64,000 nucleotides of DNA from Sipunculus nudus. Lineage: Eukaryota; Annelida; Sipuncula; Golfingiida; Sipunculidae. Each line of letters opens with the position of its first letter. Within the stretch, counting starts at the first letter, position 1. A model generated the notes under the pieces. That model saw nothing but the letters and a program-made list of their open reading frames with translations. It did not search any database and was not told where the DNA came from. Location: positions 15,996,001-16,060,000 of the forward strand of contig CM049308.1 of assembly GCA_026874595.1 (NCBI GenBank). The letters are read 5' to 3'. This document shows, piece by piece, positions 24,088 through 37,202 of the stretch. The position numbers and the translations under genes were made by a program.

Positions 24088-26149
24088 TTAATTGGAATTA
24101 TTGGGCAAAATATAATTCTGATTAAAAAATATTAACAGTAACATAAAATTTGAAAAGATTTCTTTTAATAATATAATTGAAATAAATGATTAAAATAAAA
24201 TTATTAATGAATACATTTTGAAAGTATTTGCACTCAAATGCTTTCTTTTTACCTGTATTAGCATTTGTATTAATTTACATTATTGAACAACTGAATTTTT
24301 TTTAATCATATTTGAATACAATTATTAAGTATTCACTCAAGGTCTCATATTTATTCAGTTTCTGTCGAACGAAACTGTTGAGAATCCAGAATATACAAAT
24401 TTCACAAATTTAAATAATGATTGTAACTACCTGGTTTTATGGCTTTAATTTATATAAAAAAACATTATATTCGCTTTTGAATACTTTCACATCACTGTCA
24501 AGACACTTATGACAATTATTAACATTATAGACATCATAATGAAAACTTGTCTTTAAGACCTGATTTTTTTATCAGATTTAAAAATTTTTTTTTTTTTAAT
24601 TTGTATCAGAAAAAAAAGAAAATAATCTCTACTACGAAACTCATACATGTTTTTAAAAATAACCCAAGGATCAAAACAAACCAATACATTATACAAGGAG
24701 CAAACGAGTTGGGAATGTTTAATTTTATTAACTGAAATAAAGTTATCAGAAATATAAATTTTGATTATTTACCCAGTATCATGTAACAGCTGATACAGCC
24801 ATGAGTCTGAATGTTATTATTCAAACATATTGACATCTTTAATGAGCACTTGTCTGAGTAATTTTTTTAATTTTTGACATATTTCATTTTTTTTTTAAAT
24901 TTTGTAATAAAAAAAAAAAAAACAAATTAAACACCTGGAAAAGACCTGAAAATTTAGAATATTTAATATAATCAAATGCATCCTTGTCTATCATTAACTT
25001 GCTTCACATAATCCCTTATAGTAAACAACAATTTTATTTAATTTATTTATCTTATTTATTTATTTTATTTTTTTTTTTCATTTTATGATTGAAATTAAAA
25101 AATATCCAATGGTGACTGCATGGTGTCATTTGAAATATATTTTCAGTAATCCATGAAATCCATAAAACATCAGTAATTGCAAGGTCCCTGTTACTCATTA
25201 ACCATAAAATTCCTTTTCCATTTATTTTTCTTGTAAACCAATAATTTTTTAAAATTATTGTTTATTGTTATGTTTTTGGCCAAACAATTAAAAGAGGAGG
25301 GGGGTTGAATAGCTATATCCAGCTGAGGCCACCCAAGAGTTGGCTTGCTGCAGTATATGCCTTGCTTCAAGCATGAAAGGTCAATATGGGGACATATAGA
25401 GGGGCTTCAGTACAGCCTAGGTGTGACATGGTCTCATAAAAAATGTAATAAAAGTTACAGTTTTTGGTCAATTCCTTTCAAATTTCAGAATTTAGAAGCT
25501 GAAATCCTTACGTGTGCATGATATGAAAATTTAACCAACAGTACTTACAGGGAAAAAACGTGCCATGCCTAAATTTGGGCAAAATTTTAAGTACTGATTT
25601 CATATTTATGCGAATATCTTATAAAATTTGAAAAATTCAGATCTAATTTTCAGTACATACAATTGAATCTTGATTAAATGGAGTTATATCCCTGAAAAGA
25701 AGACTCTAGCTTCAGCCATTCTTATGTTAAGTGAGTAAATATATTTCCTGATTTTTTTATGAGGTGCATTATGTTCCGGCCCATAACTTCAACAAATTAC
25801 GCAATACTGACCTAATTTTTTGTATGTACATAGAAAATGTATGGTAGAATATGCATATTCACTATGATCAAAATCAGATCAGTGTTTTTGATATTAGGCA
25901 GTCTTATAGTATAACAATGTTTTTTTTAATGGAAAATGGAGGTTTTTCCTTAATATCTCGAAGGAACGAAGACCTAATGACGCAATTTTCGGTATGGTTG
26001 GAGACTTTGGGGACATCTAACTGTATGCCGAATTTTGGATTCCTAGGTCTAACGGTTTCAAACAGTGCCAGTTTAACAGACGGAGGGACAGCCGAAGGAC
26101 AAAGGACCACGACTATAGCTCAGATGACTTATAGTCAGCTGAGCTAAAA
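24088..26149 (+). mobile_element. Family B internal and 3' region
   Basis: 24180-25280 is paralogous to 18060-18760 ('GAATACATTTTGAAAGTATT', 'TGACTGCATGGTGT'). 25430-26149 is the standard 3' unit with 'CCGAATTTTGGATTCCTAGG' and the hairpin 26118-26144; the microsatellite before it is short. The head was not found. Confidence 0.65.
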
Positions 26150-26546
26150 ATCATAAAAAATCGAAAAAAATACAGTTTGCGCCACCAGTCTGCAGGAACT
26201 GATGAAACACTCCATGATCAATATCCATGCAAAGAATGATGGTGATTAATGCATTAGTTGTTCAGATATCTGAGCTTTTGTATCAAATTTTTCATTATTC
26301 TGGGGGTACTTCGGAGCCCCATAGCTTGAAGAATATGGGTAACAGAGACCTAATTCCAGGTTTCCAAAGGAGATTTTTCATGGACCTCTCTGGATGTAAA
26401 ATTAGAAGATTCCAGGTCCAGTGGTTACAATTTGTGCCTTGTTAATGGACAGATGGCCGGACGGCCGGATGGCCAGATTGCCGGACAGACGATGGACAAA
26501 GAGTGATCACTATAGCTCAGATGACTTACAGTCAGCTGAGCTAAAA
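26150..26546 (+). mobile_element. Family B short tail module, second tandem hairpin
   Basis: TTTGCGCCACCAGTCTGCAG (26167), the 'CAAAGAATGATGG' and 'AGATTCCAGGTCCAGTGG' text, a GGCCGGAC-rich run and the hairpin 26515-26541. Same layout as 23716-24087. Confidence 0.75.
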
Positions 26547-27660
26547 ATCATTTAAGTGTAAACTTGAACAAAGTTGAAACAACAGTTTTGCAGAAGAAGA
26601 CTATTGCAGCCCTCAGTCTGAAAAAGACCATATTCAGCTTTCTATGACTACCAAAAATCAATGTCCCCAATCTATTCTTATACAATGAAAGAACCCAACC
26701 CTAGGATAATTCTTGTGAAAAATTAAATCATTCAACTTGACAGTTTCATCATAAAACATTGATAAGCTTAAAGAGGCTAAAATTACAAGGTTTTTCCCTG
26801 TAAAAAAACAGGCTGATGTAGGTGGCGCCACAAAAAAACTGTCATTTCTTAATTTCTTATGTTAGTATGCTTACATGGCCAAATGACTAAGTTCAAATTC
26901 CTGTAACTTGGCCAATATTCATCAAACCCAGACAAACTTGAGAGAGCTTGTCTTTGGCATTATTTCTTTAAAACATTGAACAATTTGGCTGAATGATTTA
27001 GAAGAAGAAGATTTCCAAAAGTTTTCAAGCTTTTCCCTGTAAGCTGATGCAGGTGACGCCACTGAAAGCTCAATCCCACAACATTTGAAATGTGACAGAT
27101 GTTTGCATAAAATTTGGGGATGCTAGCTCCTGCTATTTTTAAGAAATTATTGGTAAACATACTGATGACCTCCATACAAAAAGGTTGATGCACCAATACC
27201 TCATTTTCAAATATTACTCATGTGACCCACATTTGCATAAATTTGGTGATGATAGCTCCAGCCATTTCTGAGATTGTAATTTTTGTATGCTTTTTTGAAG
27301 AAATGACTAAGTTTAGATTCCTGTAACTCAGCCAAAAATCACCAAACTGGAACCATTTGAACAAACTTGAGAGAGATTGATTCAGGGATTATTTCTGTGA
27401 AACTGTAAACAATTTGGCTTGTATTTAAAAAAAAAAGATTTTTAAAGTTTTTTTAGCATTTTCCCTATAAAATCTAAGTCAATGTAGATCGCAAAAAATA
27501 AGCTCAATCCAATAATGTTAGACTTGACTGATTCTTCCAAAAAACTGGTGCTGCTGGCTCCACCGGTTTTTGAGATAGCATGGGTTAACGTACAAACAAA
27601 GGTGGACCTTGGACAGACTGTGTAGTGCCATTGCCTCAGCTCACATGTTCGCTAAAAATA
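26547..27660 (+). repeat. Family F repeat
   Basis: Shares long text with 50690-51960: 'CCTGTAACTCAGCCAAAAAT', 'ACAAACTTGAGAGAGATTG', 'TTTTTGAGATAGC'. It contains GGTGGCGCCAC (26821) and GGTGACGCCAC (27051). It ends in 'CCTCAGCTCACATGTTCGCT', matched by 'CATAAGCTCATAGGTTCGCT' near 51925. Units of ~300 bp repeat inside it (26880 and 27300: 'TGACTAAGTT…TCCTGTAACT'). It is probably another non-autonomous element of the same general kind; the head is not resolved. Confidence 0.55.
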
Positions 27661-27669
27661 CATGTCCTA

Positions 27670-30070
27670 CTCCTAAGGCAAGTCTGGCACCATGGTATAT
27701 CCTAGCTATTACACCTAACAACAAGCCTGGCACCACACTATGTCTCTGCTAGTACACCTAACAACAAGCCTGGCACCACACTATGTCTCCGCTAGTACAC
27801 CTAACAGCAAGCCTGGCACCACACTATGTCTCCGCTAGTACACCTAACAGCAAGCCTGGCACCACACTATGTCTCTGCTAGTACACCTAACAGCAAGCCT
27901 GGCACCACACTATGTCCTAGCTAGTAAAACCTAACAGCAAGCCTGGCACCACACTATGTCTCTGCTAGTACACCTAACAGCAAGCCTGGCACCACACTAT
28001 GTCTCTGCTAGTACACCTAACAGCAAGCCTGGCACCACACTATGTCCTAGCTAGTAAAACCTAACAGCAAGCCTGGCACCACACTATGTCTCTGCTAGTA
28101 CACCTAACAGCAAGCCTGGCACCACACTATGTCCTAGCTATTACACCTAACAGCAAGCCTGGCACCACACTATGTCTCTGCTAGTACACCTAACAGCAAG
28201 CCTGGCACCACACTATGTCTCTGCTAGTACACCTAACAGCAAGCCTGGCACCACACTTTGTCTCTGCTAGTACACCTAACAGCAAGCCTGGCACCACACT
28301 ATGTCCTAGCTAGTAAAACCTAACAGCAAGCCTGGCACCACACTATGTCCTAGCTATTACACCTAACAGCAAACCTGGCACCACACTATGTCCTAGCTAG
28401 TAAAACCTAACATCAAGCCTGGCACCACACTATGTCCTAGCTGTTACACCTAACAACAAGCCTGGTAGCACACTATGTCATTGGTAGTAAAACCTAACAA
28501 CAAACCTGGCACCACACTAAGTCCTAGCTATTACACCTAACAGCAAACCTGGCACCACACTATATCCTAGCTAGTACACCTAACAACAAGCCTGGCACCA
28601 CACTATGTCCTAGCTAGTAAAACCTAACAGCAAGCCTGGCACCACACTATGTCCTAGCTATTACACCTAACAGCAAACCTGGCACCACACTATGTCCTAG
28701 CTAGTAAAACCTAACAACAAGCCTGGCACCCCACTAAGTCCTAGCTATTACACTTAACATCATGCCTGCCACCACACTATGTCCTAGCTATTACACCTAA
28801 CAGCAAGCCTGGCACCCCACTATGTCCTAGCTATTACACCCAACAGCAAGCCTGGCACCACACTATGTCTCTGCTAGTACACCTAACAGCAAGCCTGGCA
28901 CCACACTATGTCTCTGCTAGTACACCTAACAGCAAGCCTGGCACCACACTATGTCTCTGCTAGTACACCTAACAGCAAGCCTGGCACCACACTATGTCCT
29001 AGCTAGTAAAACCTAACAGCAAGCCTGGCTCCACACTATGTCCTAGCTATTACACCTAACAGCAAACCTGGCACCACACTATGTCCTAGCTAGTAAAACC
29101 TAACATCAAGCCTGGCACCACACTATGTCCTAGCTGTTACACCTAACAACAAGCCTGGTAGCACACTATGTCATTGGTAGTAAAACCTAACAACAAACCT
29201 GGCACCACACTAAGTCCTAGCTATTACACCTAACAGCAAACCTGGCACCACACTATATCCTAGCTAGTACACCTAACAGCAAGCCTGGCACCACACTATG
29301 TCCTAGCTAGTAAAACCTAACAGCAAGCCTGGCACCACACTATGTCCTAGCTATTACACCTAACAGCAAACCTGGCACCACACTATGTCCTAGCTAGTAA
29401 AACCTAACATCAAGCCTGGCACCACACTATGTCCTAGCTGTTACACCTAACAACAAGCCTGGTAGCACACTATGTCATTGGTAGTAAAACCTAACATCCA
29501 GCCTGGCACCACACTAAGTCCTAGCTATTACACCTAACATCAAACCTGGCACCACACTATGTCCTAGCTAGTAAAACCTAACAACAAGCCTGGCACCCCA
29601 CTAAGTCCTAGCTATTACACCTAACATCATGCCTGCCACCACACTATGTCCTAGCTATTACACCTAACAGCAAACCTGGCACCACACTATGTCCTAGCTA
29701 GTAAAACCTAACATCAAACCTGGCACCACACTAAGTCCTAGCTATTACACCTAACAGCAAACCTGGCACCACACTATGTCCTAGCTAGTAAAACCTAACA
29801 ACAAGCCTGGCACCACACTAAGTCCTAGCTATTACACCTAACAGCAAGCCTGGCACCACACTATGTCCTAGCTATTACACCTAACAGAAAGCCTGGCACC
29901 ACACTGTGTCCTAGCTAGTAAAACCTAACAGCAAGCCTGGCACCACACTGTCCTAGCTAGTAAAACCTAACAGCAATCCTTGCACCACACTATGTCCTAG
30001 CTAATACACCTTACAGCAATCCTGGCACCACACTATGTCCTAGCTAGTACATCTGGCACCATGCCATGTC
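27670..30070 (+). repeat. 43/44-bp minisatellite, about 55 units
   Basis: Consensus unit: GCCTGGCACCACACTATGTC, then CTAGCTAGTAAAACC or TCTGCTAGTACACC, then TAACAGCAA. Units are 43 or 44 bp, so the array has no constant reading frame. Variants (CTAGCTA-TTACACC, CTGTTACACC, GGTAGCACACTATGTCATTG) come in recurring order. The GGTAGCACAC variant sits near 28464, 29156 and 29461, giving higher-order periods of about 690 and 305 bp. The edges decay gradually. Confidence 0.95.
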
Positions 30071-30719
30071 CTACCCTGACAATAGCCTGGCACCAGGACC
30101 ATTCCTACATGTACAGCCAGGTCTTGCAGTAGTTAACAGAGATACATGATGAGCTGCCTAGCATCTATATAGGTATTGCAGACTGGCCAAGGATCAACAG
30201 AGGTGCAACATACAGATACCACTGATCATCTATCCTAACCGAGAACCAAGTTTTATAAAAATATACAGCACCATCAGTCTGGTAATACCACCGGTTATCT
30301 CAGGAAGGCCTGAAGGGGGGAAATTTGCTTGTTCAACTAACAGTGCTAGGTGTGCTGGAGTGGCCTGACTGGATGTAAGAAACAGCGCTGGTTGTTAGGG
30401 CTGTGACCAGATGTGCTTCCCCAGCAGCTGGACCCCTTTTCTGCTTCTTCTGAATTGATAGGTAAAGATGCGTTACCATGGCAACTATCATGACCTTGAG
30501 ATTTATCTAAGATTCAAACATATGTGTGTGTGTCTTTTTTAATACTAGTACCCATATCATGATTTACTGAGAAATCTCAAAAGTGAAATATTAGAAAGTG
30601 ATTACTGGGTTTTTAGTATTAGAAAAGGTGAGTATTAACTGTACAAACAGGTATATCAAGCTATAATGATGCCTAGCAAGCTGGTTCTTTTCAAACTTAC
30701 ATGAACAAGAAGAGTTGCA
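30071..30719. other. No supported feature
   Basis: Unique-looking flank after the minisatellite, with a short (TG)n near 30522. No gene recognised. Confidence 0.5.
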
Positions 30720-30926
30720 TGTCACAGGAAAAAGTCCAATCTGTGAGAACCATCAATCATACTATCAGAGAAACTTTGCCCTGAGTTAGTCCTATGAGAG
30801 TCCATAATTGAAATTTGTCAAGGTAGCACCTGCAGTCCTACCAGCACAAGCCAGAAGGACAAACTCTGATCACAGCTGTCCCAAAAGAATAAACAATCCT
30901 ATACCATCTGAGTTTGTCCTATGACA
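30720..30926. mobile_element. Short decayed palindrome-armed element (TGTCACAGG family)
   Basis: Left end TGTCACAGGAAAAAGTCCAA (30720); right end …GAGTTTGTCCTATGACA (30926). Both match the ends of the 1.67-kb element at 58707-60374, and 'GGACAAACTCTGATCACAG' (30858) matches its arm word. About 207 bp in all: a minimal, old member of that family. Confidence 0.6.
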
Positions 30927-30948
30927 TACATTTACAAATTATGTTATA

Positions 30949-31127
30949 AAGTGGAACCTTTCTGACAGACCATCTGTCTTATAAGACTACCTGTCCACTG
31001 AGACCACCCTATGGTGAACTGAATGCATTCACATTAGTTACAACTGACCTATCTAATAAGACCACCTGTGAATAAGGACCACTTTTGGCCAGTCGCACAT
31101 GTGGTCTTATTATACAGGTTTCACTGT
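30949..31127. mobile_element. MITE with TIR CAGTGAAACCTGT
   Basis: The left end AAGTGGAACCTTTCTGACAG and the reverse complement of the right end, TACAGTGAAACCTGTATAAT, form an imperfect terminal repeat with TA at each border. The interior repeats 'TAATAAGACCACCTGTGAAT'-type text. A second copy is at 40570-40721. The TA borders suggest a Tc1/mariner-type host, but this is an inference. Confidence 0.65.
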
Positions 31128-31166
31128 AATGTAAAAAAAAAAAGAAATAAAAATTTAACTGGTAAC

Positions 31167-31219
31167 ATTATATTATTTTATATTATATTATATTATATTA
31201 TATTATATTGTATTTTATT
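31167..31219 (+). repeat. (TATTA)n microsatellite
   Basis: About ten pentamer units of TATTA with minor variants. Confidence 0.9.
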
Positions 31220-34039
31220 ATTCTTTCACAAGCAATGCAGCTGACTGGCTGTTATAATGTTAAATATAAAGTATACTTTCATTGGAAGCACCACATTATA
31301 TTGAATTATGATATATAATATATTATATTAATATAGTATATTATTCTCTTACATTAAATGCAACTGACTGGCTTTTTGTGATCTTTAAGTGACTGTGAAG
31401 TACATATGCCAAAGAATAGAATGAAATCTGGGCAGATCTTAATAATTAAGGCATGCACAACTAAGAGTTGAAAAAACTTGTTGCAAAATAAGAATTCAGT
31501 TCTGTTACACATACAAGTGATGAAAAGCTGATTAAACTGTTTTATGCCAAAAAAAAAAATTTGTTTCTTGAAAAACTGCATCACAAATTTTTCTACCTGT
31601 TCAATAAATAACTTAAATGTAGAGAAATAACATCACTTTACAGATTCATTGATATGTAAATATGCATATGCCAAAACAACTGAATTTAAAGACTGGCAAA
31701 GAGATAATTTTTAATGTAATATGGTTAATATGCATAAATTCATGTAGTTTCTCTCGGTAATCGTGGGCTAGATATATCAGTTCACCTGTCTGCACCATGT
31801 AAAACTGCACGGCAGGAATGAGTTGTAAAATTTTATAGGCATTACCAAACTCAACCAAGATAACTCTTTACCATGATGAAAGTCTTCAACAAAATACATT
31901 GATAGGAAATTTCCCGGAAACATATATGCACACACAATTCATTACTCCTTTTATTTTTGTAGGTTTCATATGATGCACACATATGCACATGAGGAAAATT
32001 CTCGATAAACTAGGCCTTGGCAAGTGAAAGAAACTTTTGTAAAATTCTGGTCGCTTTGCTGAAGTTTAACTGAAACAATCATTTGGTCAAAATCTTCCTC
32101 TTTACTGTTAAATGGAAATATGATGGAAGTTGGTAAGAAAAAAAGGATAAATTCACTAATTTGAAAGATAACCAACAATGTATTTTTTTCTGCTCCCCTG
32201 CCCCTCATAACTGACATTAAAAGAAAATATCTTTTAAAGGTTATTTTGATCATTTGCTTCAATGAATTTTGTCCTTGTATTTTAATTTTGTTTTCTTTTC
32301 CTTCTATTCAAAAAGTTGATAGCCTTTTCTTTCATTGCAAGATGGAATTAATTTTCAAAAAGATCTTCTACATCACTACCTTTATGGCTACTGTGGTTGC
32401 CTTTTTGTTTGCAATGATAATAAAACCTAAACCCTGTCATGGAAAGCAAGTCGAAAGGATTGATGATTAATATAAGTAATAATAAATCTATTATGTTCAC
32501 AGATTGCAATTTAATTATACCAGAATTTTCAAATTATATGCCATTAGTGAACAATCTCGTTCGATGTTACCTTGTGTCCCCGTCCAATTATTTAGAATTT
32601 GCAAACATATTATTTGAAATATATAATTCATATGATAATTGATAACTTTGTGTAGATTTTTTTTTAATGAGGCGAGATCGCGAAAAATGGAACCTTTGTG
32701 AAATATTGAAAAAGTGGAAATCGCAAAATTTATTCTCACAAATACGAAGGCACCCGAAGTATTTCCTTCCACATCAAAAGAGTGATAGCTGTTTTAGAGC
32801 AGGGCTGAAGCCAATACTAGTCTGTTTGTACAACAAATCATTCTAGAAAACAGACATAAACAAATCCAGCAAGCACAGCTATAAACATGGACAAATATAT
32901 ATTATATATCCCTTTTTTCCATCTGTATGTTTTGCTATGCCACACAGAATTATTTCACTGACTTATCTCATAAAAAATCTGGCTGCGTATCAGACCACCT
33001 GCAATAATGTTATAGAGTAGATTTATGCAAATGTAGTACCTGTGCAGGCAGGGGAATGCCACTTAAATAATACATTTCAGCACTGCCTGGGCTATCCCTG
33101 CTGGCAACATGTTCATTTCAGGCTGCTGTGATTCTTTTCAGGGTTATTTTTTTAACCCACTCGTCTATTTCTGAAGGTACCATCCTCAATGGGAAAGAAA
33201 TCAAAGACGCATTTACATGATGGATCCTCAATTTCTGGTACTAGAGTCAACCCCCACCGAAGATCGTTCATAGATCAAAGCTTTGGTGTTTGGCTATTTT
33301 TCTATTGCTGCTGATGGATACGGACAAAAAGTAGAAAATAACCTGGCCATAAAGAAATGCAGGAAAACCCTAGATCTTTTAATTTGGCCCCCATTCTTAG
33401 CATACAAATGACTGAAAGATAAAAATTCTGTCCCTTGTTAAATCCTGCATGATTCAACCATTTGCTTAATATGAATGGCACATGATGCCCCATGACACAA
33501 TAAAACATATTCCTGTTTGGGACCAATGACTAAACATATAAAACAAGGAGTACCAAGCTAATATCGAAGCAATATTCCTTTGCATATTTTAATTGTAAAT
33601 CAATTTTTTTATAAGCATTTATTTAGGTTATTAATGTAATAATTTTGCAGTTTTCACATTTCAGCACTGACACAGCCTAGCCAGTTTTAACATCAAATCA
33701 CTGAATGCACATATATTTAAAAGCTTGATTTTTTTTCTTTTCTTTCTTTTTAAAAGGATTGGTCCATGGTCTGTTGGTGATGCTGACTAGAATGAGCATG
33801 ACAGTAACCATACAATTAAAGCTGTGTTTTCATGTGCACATAGGTCAGAGGTCACAAGACATAAAATAGGCATATTATACACTATTGCTATGCATATAGG
33901 CTAATGGACACATGAAAACATCCCCATTACAAAATCATAGGAGCAATTTTTTCCTGCATATACGCATATATTATGTGTACATGGAAACACCCTTCCAAAC
34001 TGACATGCTATCATTAAGAAGTGTTTCCATGTATGCATA
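31220..34039. other. No supported feature
   Basis: AT-rich, unique-looking. Open frames up to 98 codons (31966-32262 on -, 32515-32772 on -) show no domain, no start context that I trust and no splice chain. Confidence 0.45.
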
Positions 34040-34430
34040 TGTCAGAGACGAGATTGAAATCCAGGCGGATTTTAAATTCGCCTAGACGAGATTGCGATTG
34101 AGATCTCGCCTAGGCGAGATTGCAATTGTGATCTCGGCTAGACGGATTTTAAACTCACCTAGACGAGATCACAATCGCAATCTCGCCTAGGCGAGATTAA
34201 AATCCATCATGGAGCAGGCCAGGATTTTAATCTCGCCTAGGCGAGTTTAAAATCTGTCTGGTGTCATCCAGGCGAGTTTAAAATCTGCCTGATATCACTT
34301 GGGCGAGTTTAAAATCTGCCTAGGCGAGATTAAAATAGTGATCTGATCTAATTTCCCAATAAATTATGCATTGTAATTGACTTAGGAAAGATGTTTTCAG
34401 TCAGATTTTCAATATTTTAACACTGAATGG

Positions 34431-34636
34431 TTATGTATAGTTCACAAGTTATATATTTATTAATATTTACAGAATATTATATTATTTATGTAATAATTAA
34501 CATTAATTTTGGAAATGGAATATTTTATATTATATGTTTTTTATTAATATGGTTATGTATAGTTCACAAGTAATATATTTGTAATAATATTTACAGAATA
34601 TTATAATATTTATGTAATAATTAACATTAATTTTTT
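34431..34636 (+). repeat. Two direct ~82-bp repeats
   Basis: GGTTATGTATAGTTCACAAG through TAATTAACATTAATTTT occurs at 34431 and again at 34551 with few changes. One copy ends the left arm; the other is in the loop. Confidence 0.85.
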
Positions 34637-35370
34637 TATTTTATATTTTTATTTATAAACTAGGTAATAAGAAACTTACATTGGTATTGTATATGGCATA
34701 TTCAAATGATATATGATGTGGGCTGCTGCTGATTATTTACATAATAATTTTGTTGTCAATATTAATATGAAGGGAAACTGGTATTAGTAATATTAGTAAT
34801 GTAGTATTTTAAAAAGACAAAAGGAACATAGCTCATTTATTTTTTTATCAATATAATTCAGTGCATGTTCACATGCATAAATGATCTATTACTCTATGAA
34901 TCTAGAAATCATATTTTTTTCTGATATGATATAATACCGTCTAAAAAAAGGCAGTTATCTTGTAACACAGTCTACATAAATATTGAAGCTTCACAAAATC
35001 CCTCACAAAACATTAAAAAAAAGATCAGAAGAATATTATATACATTATAAGAAAAGACTAAATAAGACAAAGAAATATTCACATGCATACATCTGTGTAT
35101 CAACTTTTACCTTTTTTGTATGATGTTTATTTCCAAAAAAAGGATGGTGTATCAAAGTCCATCATAAATACTGATACCCTGCATATTTTGTACCATAAGT
35201 ATACATGTTTTGACTGTTGAGTGTTGAATACCTGGGTGAAAAGAAACATTTGAACTAGATCAACCAACTAATTTGTTCTGTTTGTCCTGTAAGAACTATC
35301 AAATAGGATGACTGTTTATGTTAATGTGTAATATACTCATTAAATAGTGAAGTAATAGCTATCTAGACTA

Positions 35371-35400
35371 ATCTATCTATCTGTCTATCTATCTATCTAT
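35371..35400 (+). repeat. (ATCT)n microsatellite
   Basis: Seven to eight ATCT units with one CTGT variant, inside the loop of 34040-36221. Confidence 0.9.
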
Positions 35401-36221
35401 GATTGATTCAATATGCAAGTGGATGACTTTTTCCCCCAGATTTGCTCTTCATAATATCTCATAAGTGTGCTTCAATATACCTCTTGTTACTCGCTAATTG
35501 CCATATATTTAAATACAATTACAAATTATTTTTTTGTAAAAATTATTAGTGATATTTACAAACACAAGGTTGTTAAGAAAACTGGAGAAAAAAAATAAAG
35601 ATTGATAAATGTTTTGCAAATAATTGGTAAGATAAGGATGCTGTAGACCACATGAAACACATCAAAGGTGCAAATAATAATCAAATATCTATTTCATAAT
35701 TCTGTTTCCAAAATTAATGTTAATTATCACATGAATTACTATTACATTACTGTAAAAAAGTTAATTATTACATTAATACTATAATATTCTGTAAATATTA
35801 ATAAATAATTTACCTTTTAACTATATATAACCATTCAGTGTTAAAATATTGAAAATCCGACTGAAAACATCTTTCATATGTCAATTACAATGCTTAATAT
35901 ATTAGGAAATTAGATCAGATCACTATTTTAATCTCGCCTAGGCAGATTTTAAACTCGCCTAAGTAATATCAGGCAGATTTTAAACTCGCCTGGATGACAC
36001 CAGACAGATTTTAAACTCGCCTAGGCAAGATTAAAATCCTGGCCTGCTCCATGATGGATTTTAATCTCGCCTAGGCGAGATTGCAATTGTGATCTCGTCT
36101 AGGCGAGTTTAAAATCCGTCTAGCCGAGATCACAATTGCAATCTCGCCTAGGCGAGATCACAATCGCAATCTCGTCTAGGCGAATTTAAAATCCGCCTGG
36201 ATTTTAATCTCGTCTCTGACA

Positions 36222-37200
36222 CATATATGTGTATATGCCTGAAAAATCACATGAACTTGGGGATTTTGGGGAAAATGATGTCTATGCACAATCTTTTTGT
36301 GGAAGACCTGCTAGATCCATTGTTCAAATATGCCTAGCATGAGTGTATAATATGCCTATCATATAGGAGGATTTTGGCCTACAGTATTCATGTGTGTAAA
36401 GACGACCCCATGTATAAGACAACTTATAAGGGTCAATTTTAGGGCCCAAATTTGGGTAATAAATTATTATGCAGGAGATGGCACCCGCTAAGAATTAACA
36501 TGTCAAGAGAATGTGCATTACAGGGCATTGTCACCTTCCTCTTTAAAAAAGATAAATTTCAAAGAAATGTCAGTCTTCTGCATGAGGGAAAGGGAGATCA
36601 CCCCACTGCATATCAGCGTCCACATCCACAAGTGGCTTAAGGTAGACAAGTGACAGCACACAAAACCAAGGCTTCCATGATGCTCTACTTAACCAGGCTT
36701 CCTCATTTATTATTCCGTGTTAATCTTAAACTATCGAAAATTACATTTTCCTAGCCTATCCACAACCATGTCACAGTCACCAAATTCTTCCACAAAATAT
36801 ATCACCTTTGCCTAAATGACGTTGGTCAGGTTCGAATTTATTTCGTTTATAAGTGAGGAAGGAAAAACGTAATTAGGTAATGACCCAGTAGGACTTTCGT
36901 GAACTACATTATTTTACGACATTTAACTGTGTGCAAGTTCAATGCTACCTTGTAGAAACCAGGGTTTCTATATGGTTACTATTTAATAGATCATTTCCCA
37001 AGAGGATATACTCACCAAATCCATGGTTTCATTATAAAATTCGGAGGAAATTTGTCATATTTATATCCCACATGGATTTTGTTGTGGATTTAATTCCAGT
37101 GAGATAGTCTATTGGCAAATATTTACAATGAATTTCATGAAAATCCTTTAGATATCTGTTGAGTCATCAAGGCACAACAGTCTGGTGAACTCTGACTTTA
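36222..37200. other. No supported feature
   Basis: Unique-looking sequence; the short open frame 36452-36640 has no recognisable domain. Confidence 0.45.
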
Positions 37201-37202
37201 TT

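Larger units (their letters stand above)
34040..36221. mobile_element. Long inverted-repeat element (TGTCAGAGACG), arms ~0.5 kb
   Basis: Left arm 34040-34515 and right arm 35705-36221 are reverse complements over most of their length, from TGTCAGAGACGAGATT / AATCTCGTCTCTGACA inward to AACATTAATTTTGGAAA. The outer ~300 bp are strings of the palindrome CTCGCCTAGGCGAG and the words GATTTTAAACTCG, GATTGCAATTGTGATC. The loop (34516-35704) is AT-rich with no coding frame. An internal 85-bp direct duplication (34431-34510 and 34551-34636, 'GGTTATGTATAGTTCACAAG') lies at the left arm's inner edge. A transcript across it would fold into a very long hairpin. Confidence 0.85.

Noticed and set aside
27670-30070. 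CRISPR-like array
   Set aside because: The whole 43/44-bp unit is repeated with no unique spacers, and the context is eukaryotic; it is a minisatellite.
36820-36845. tRNA-like B box (GGTTCGAATTT)
   Set aside because: No matching A box, acceptor stem or cloverleaf around it.
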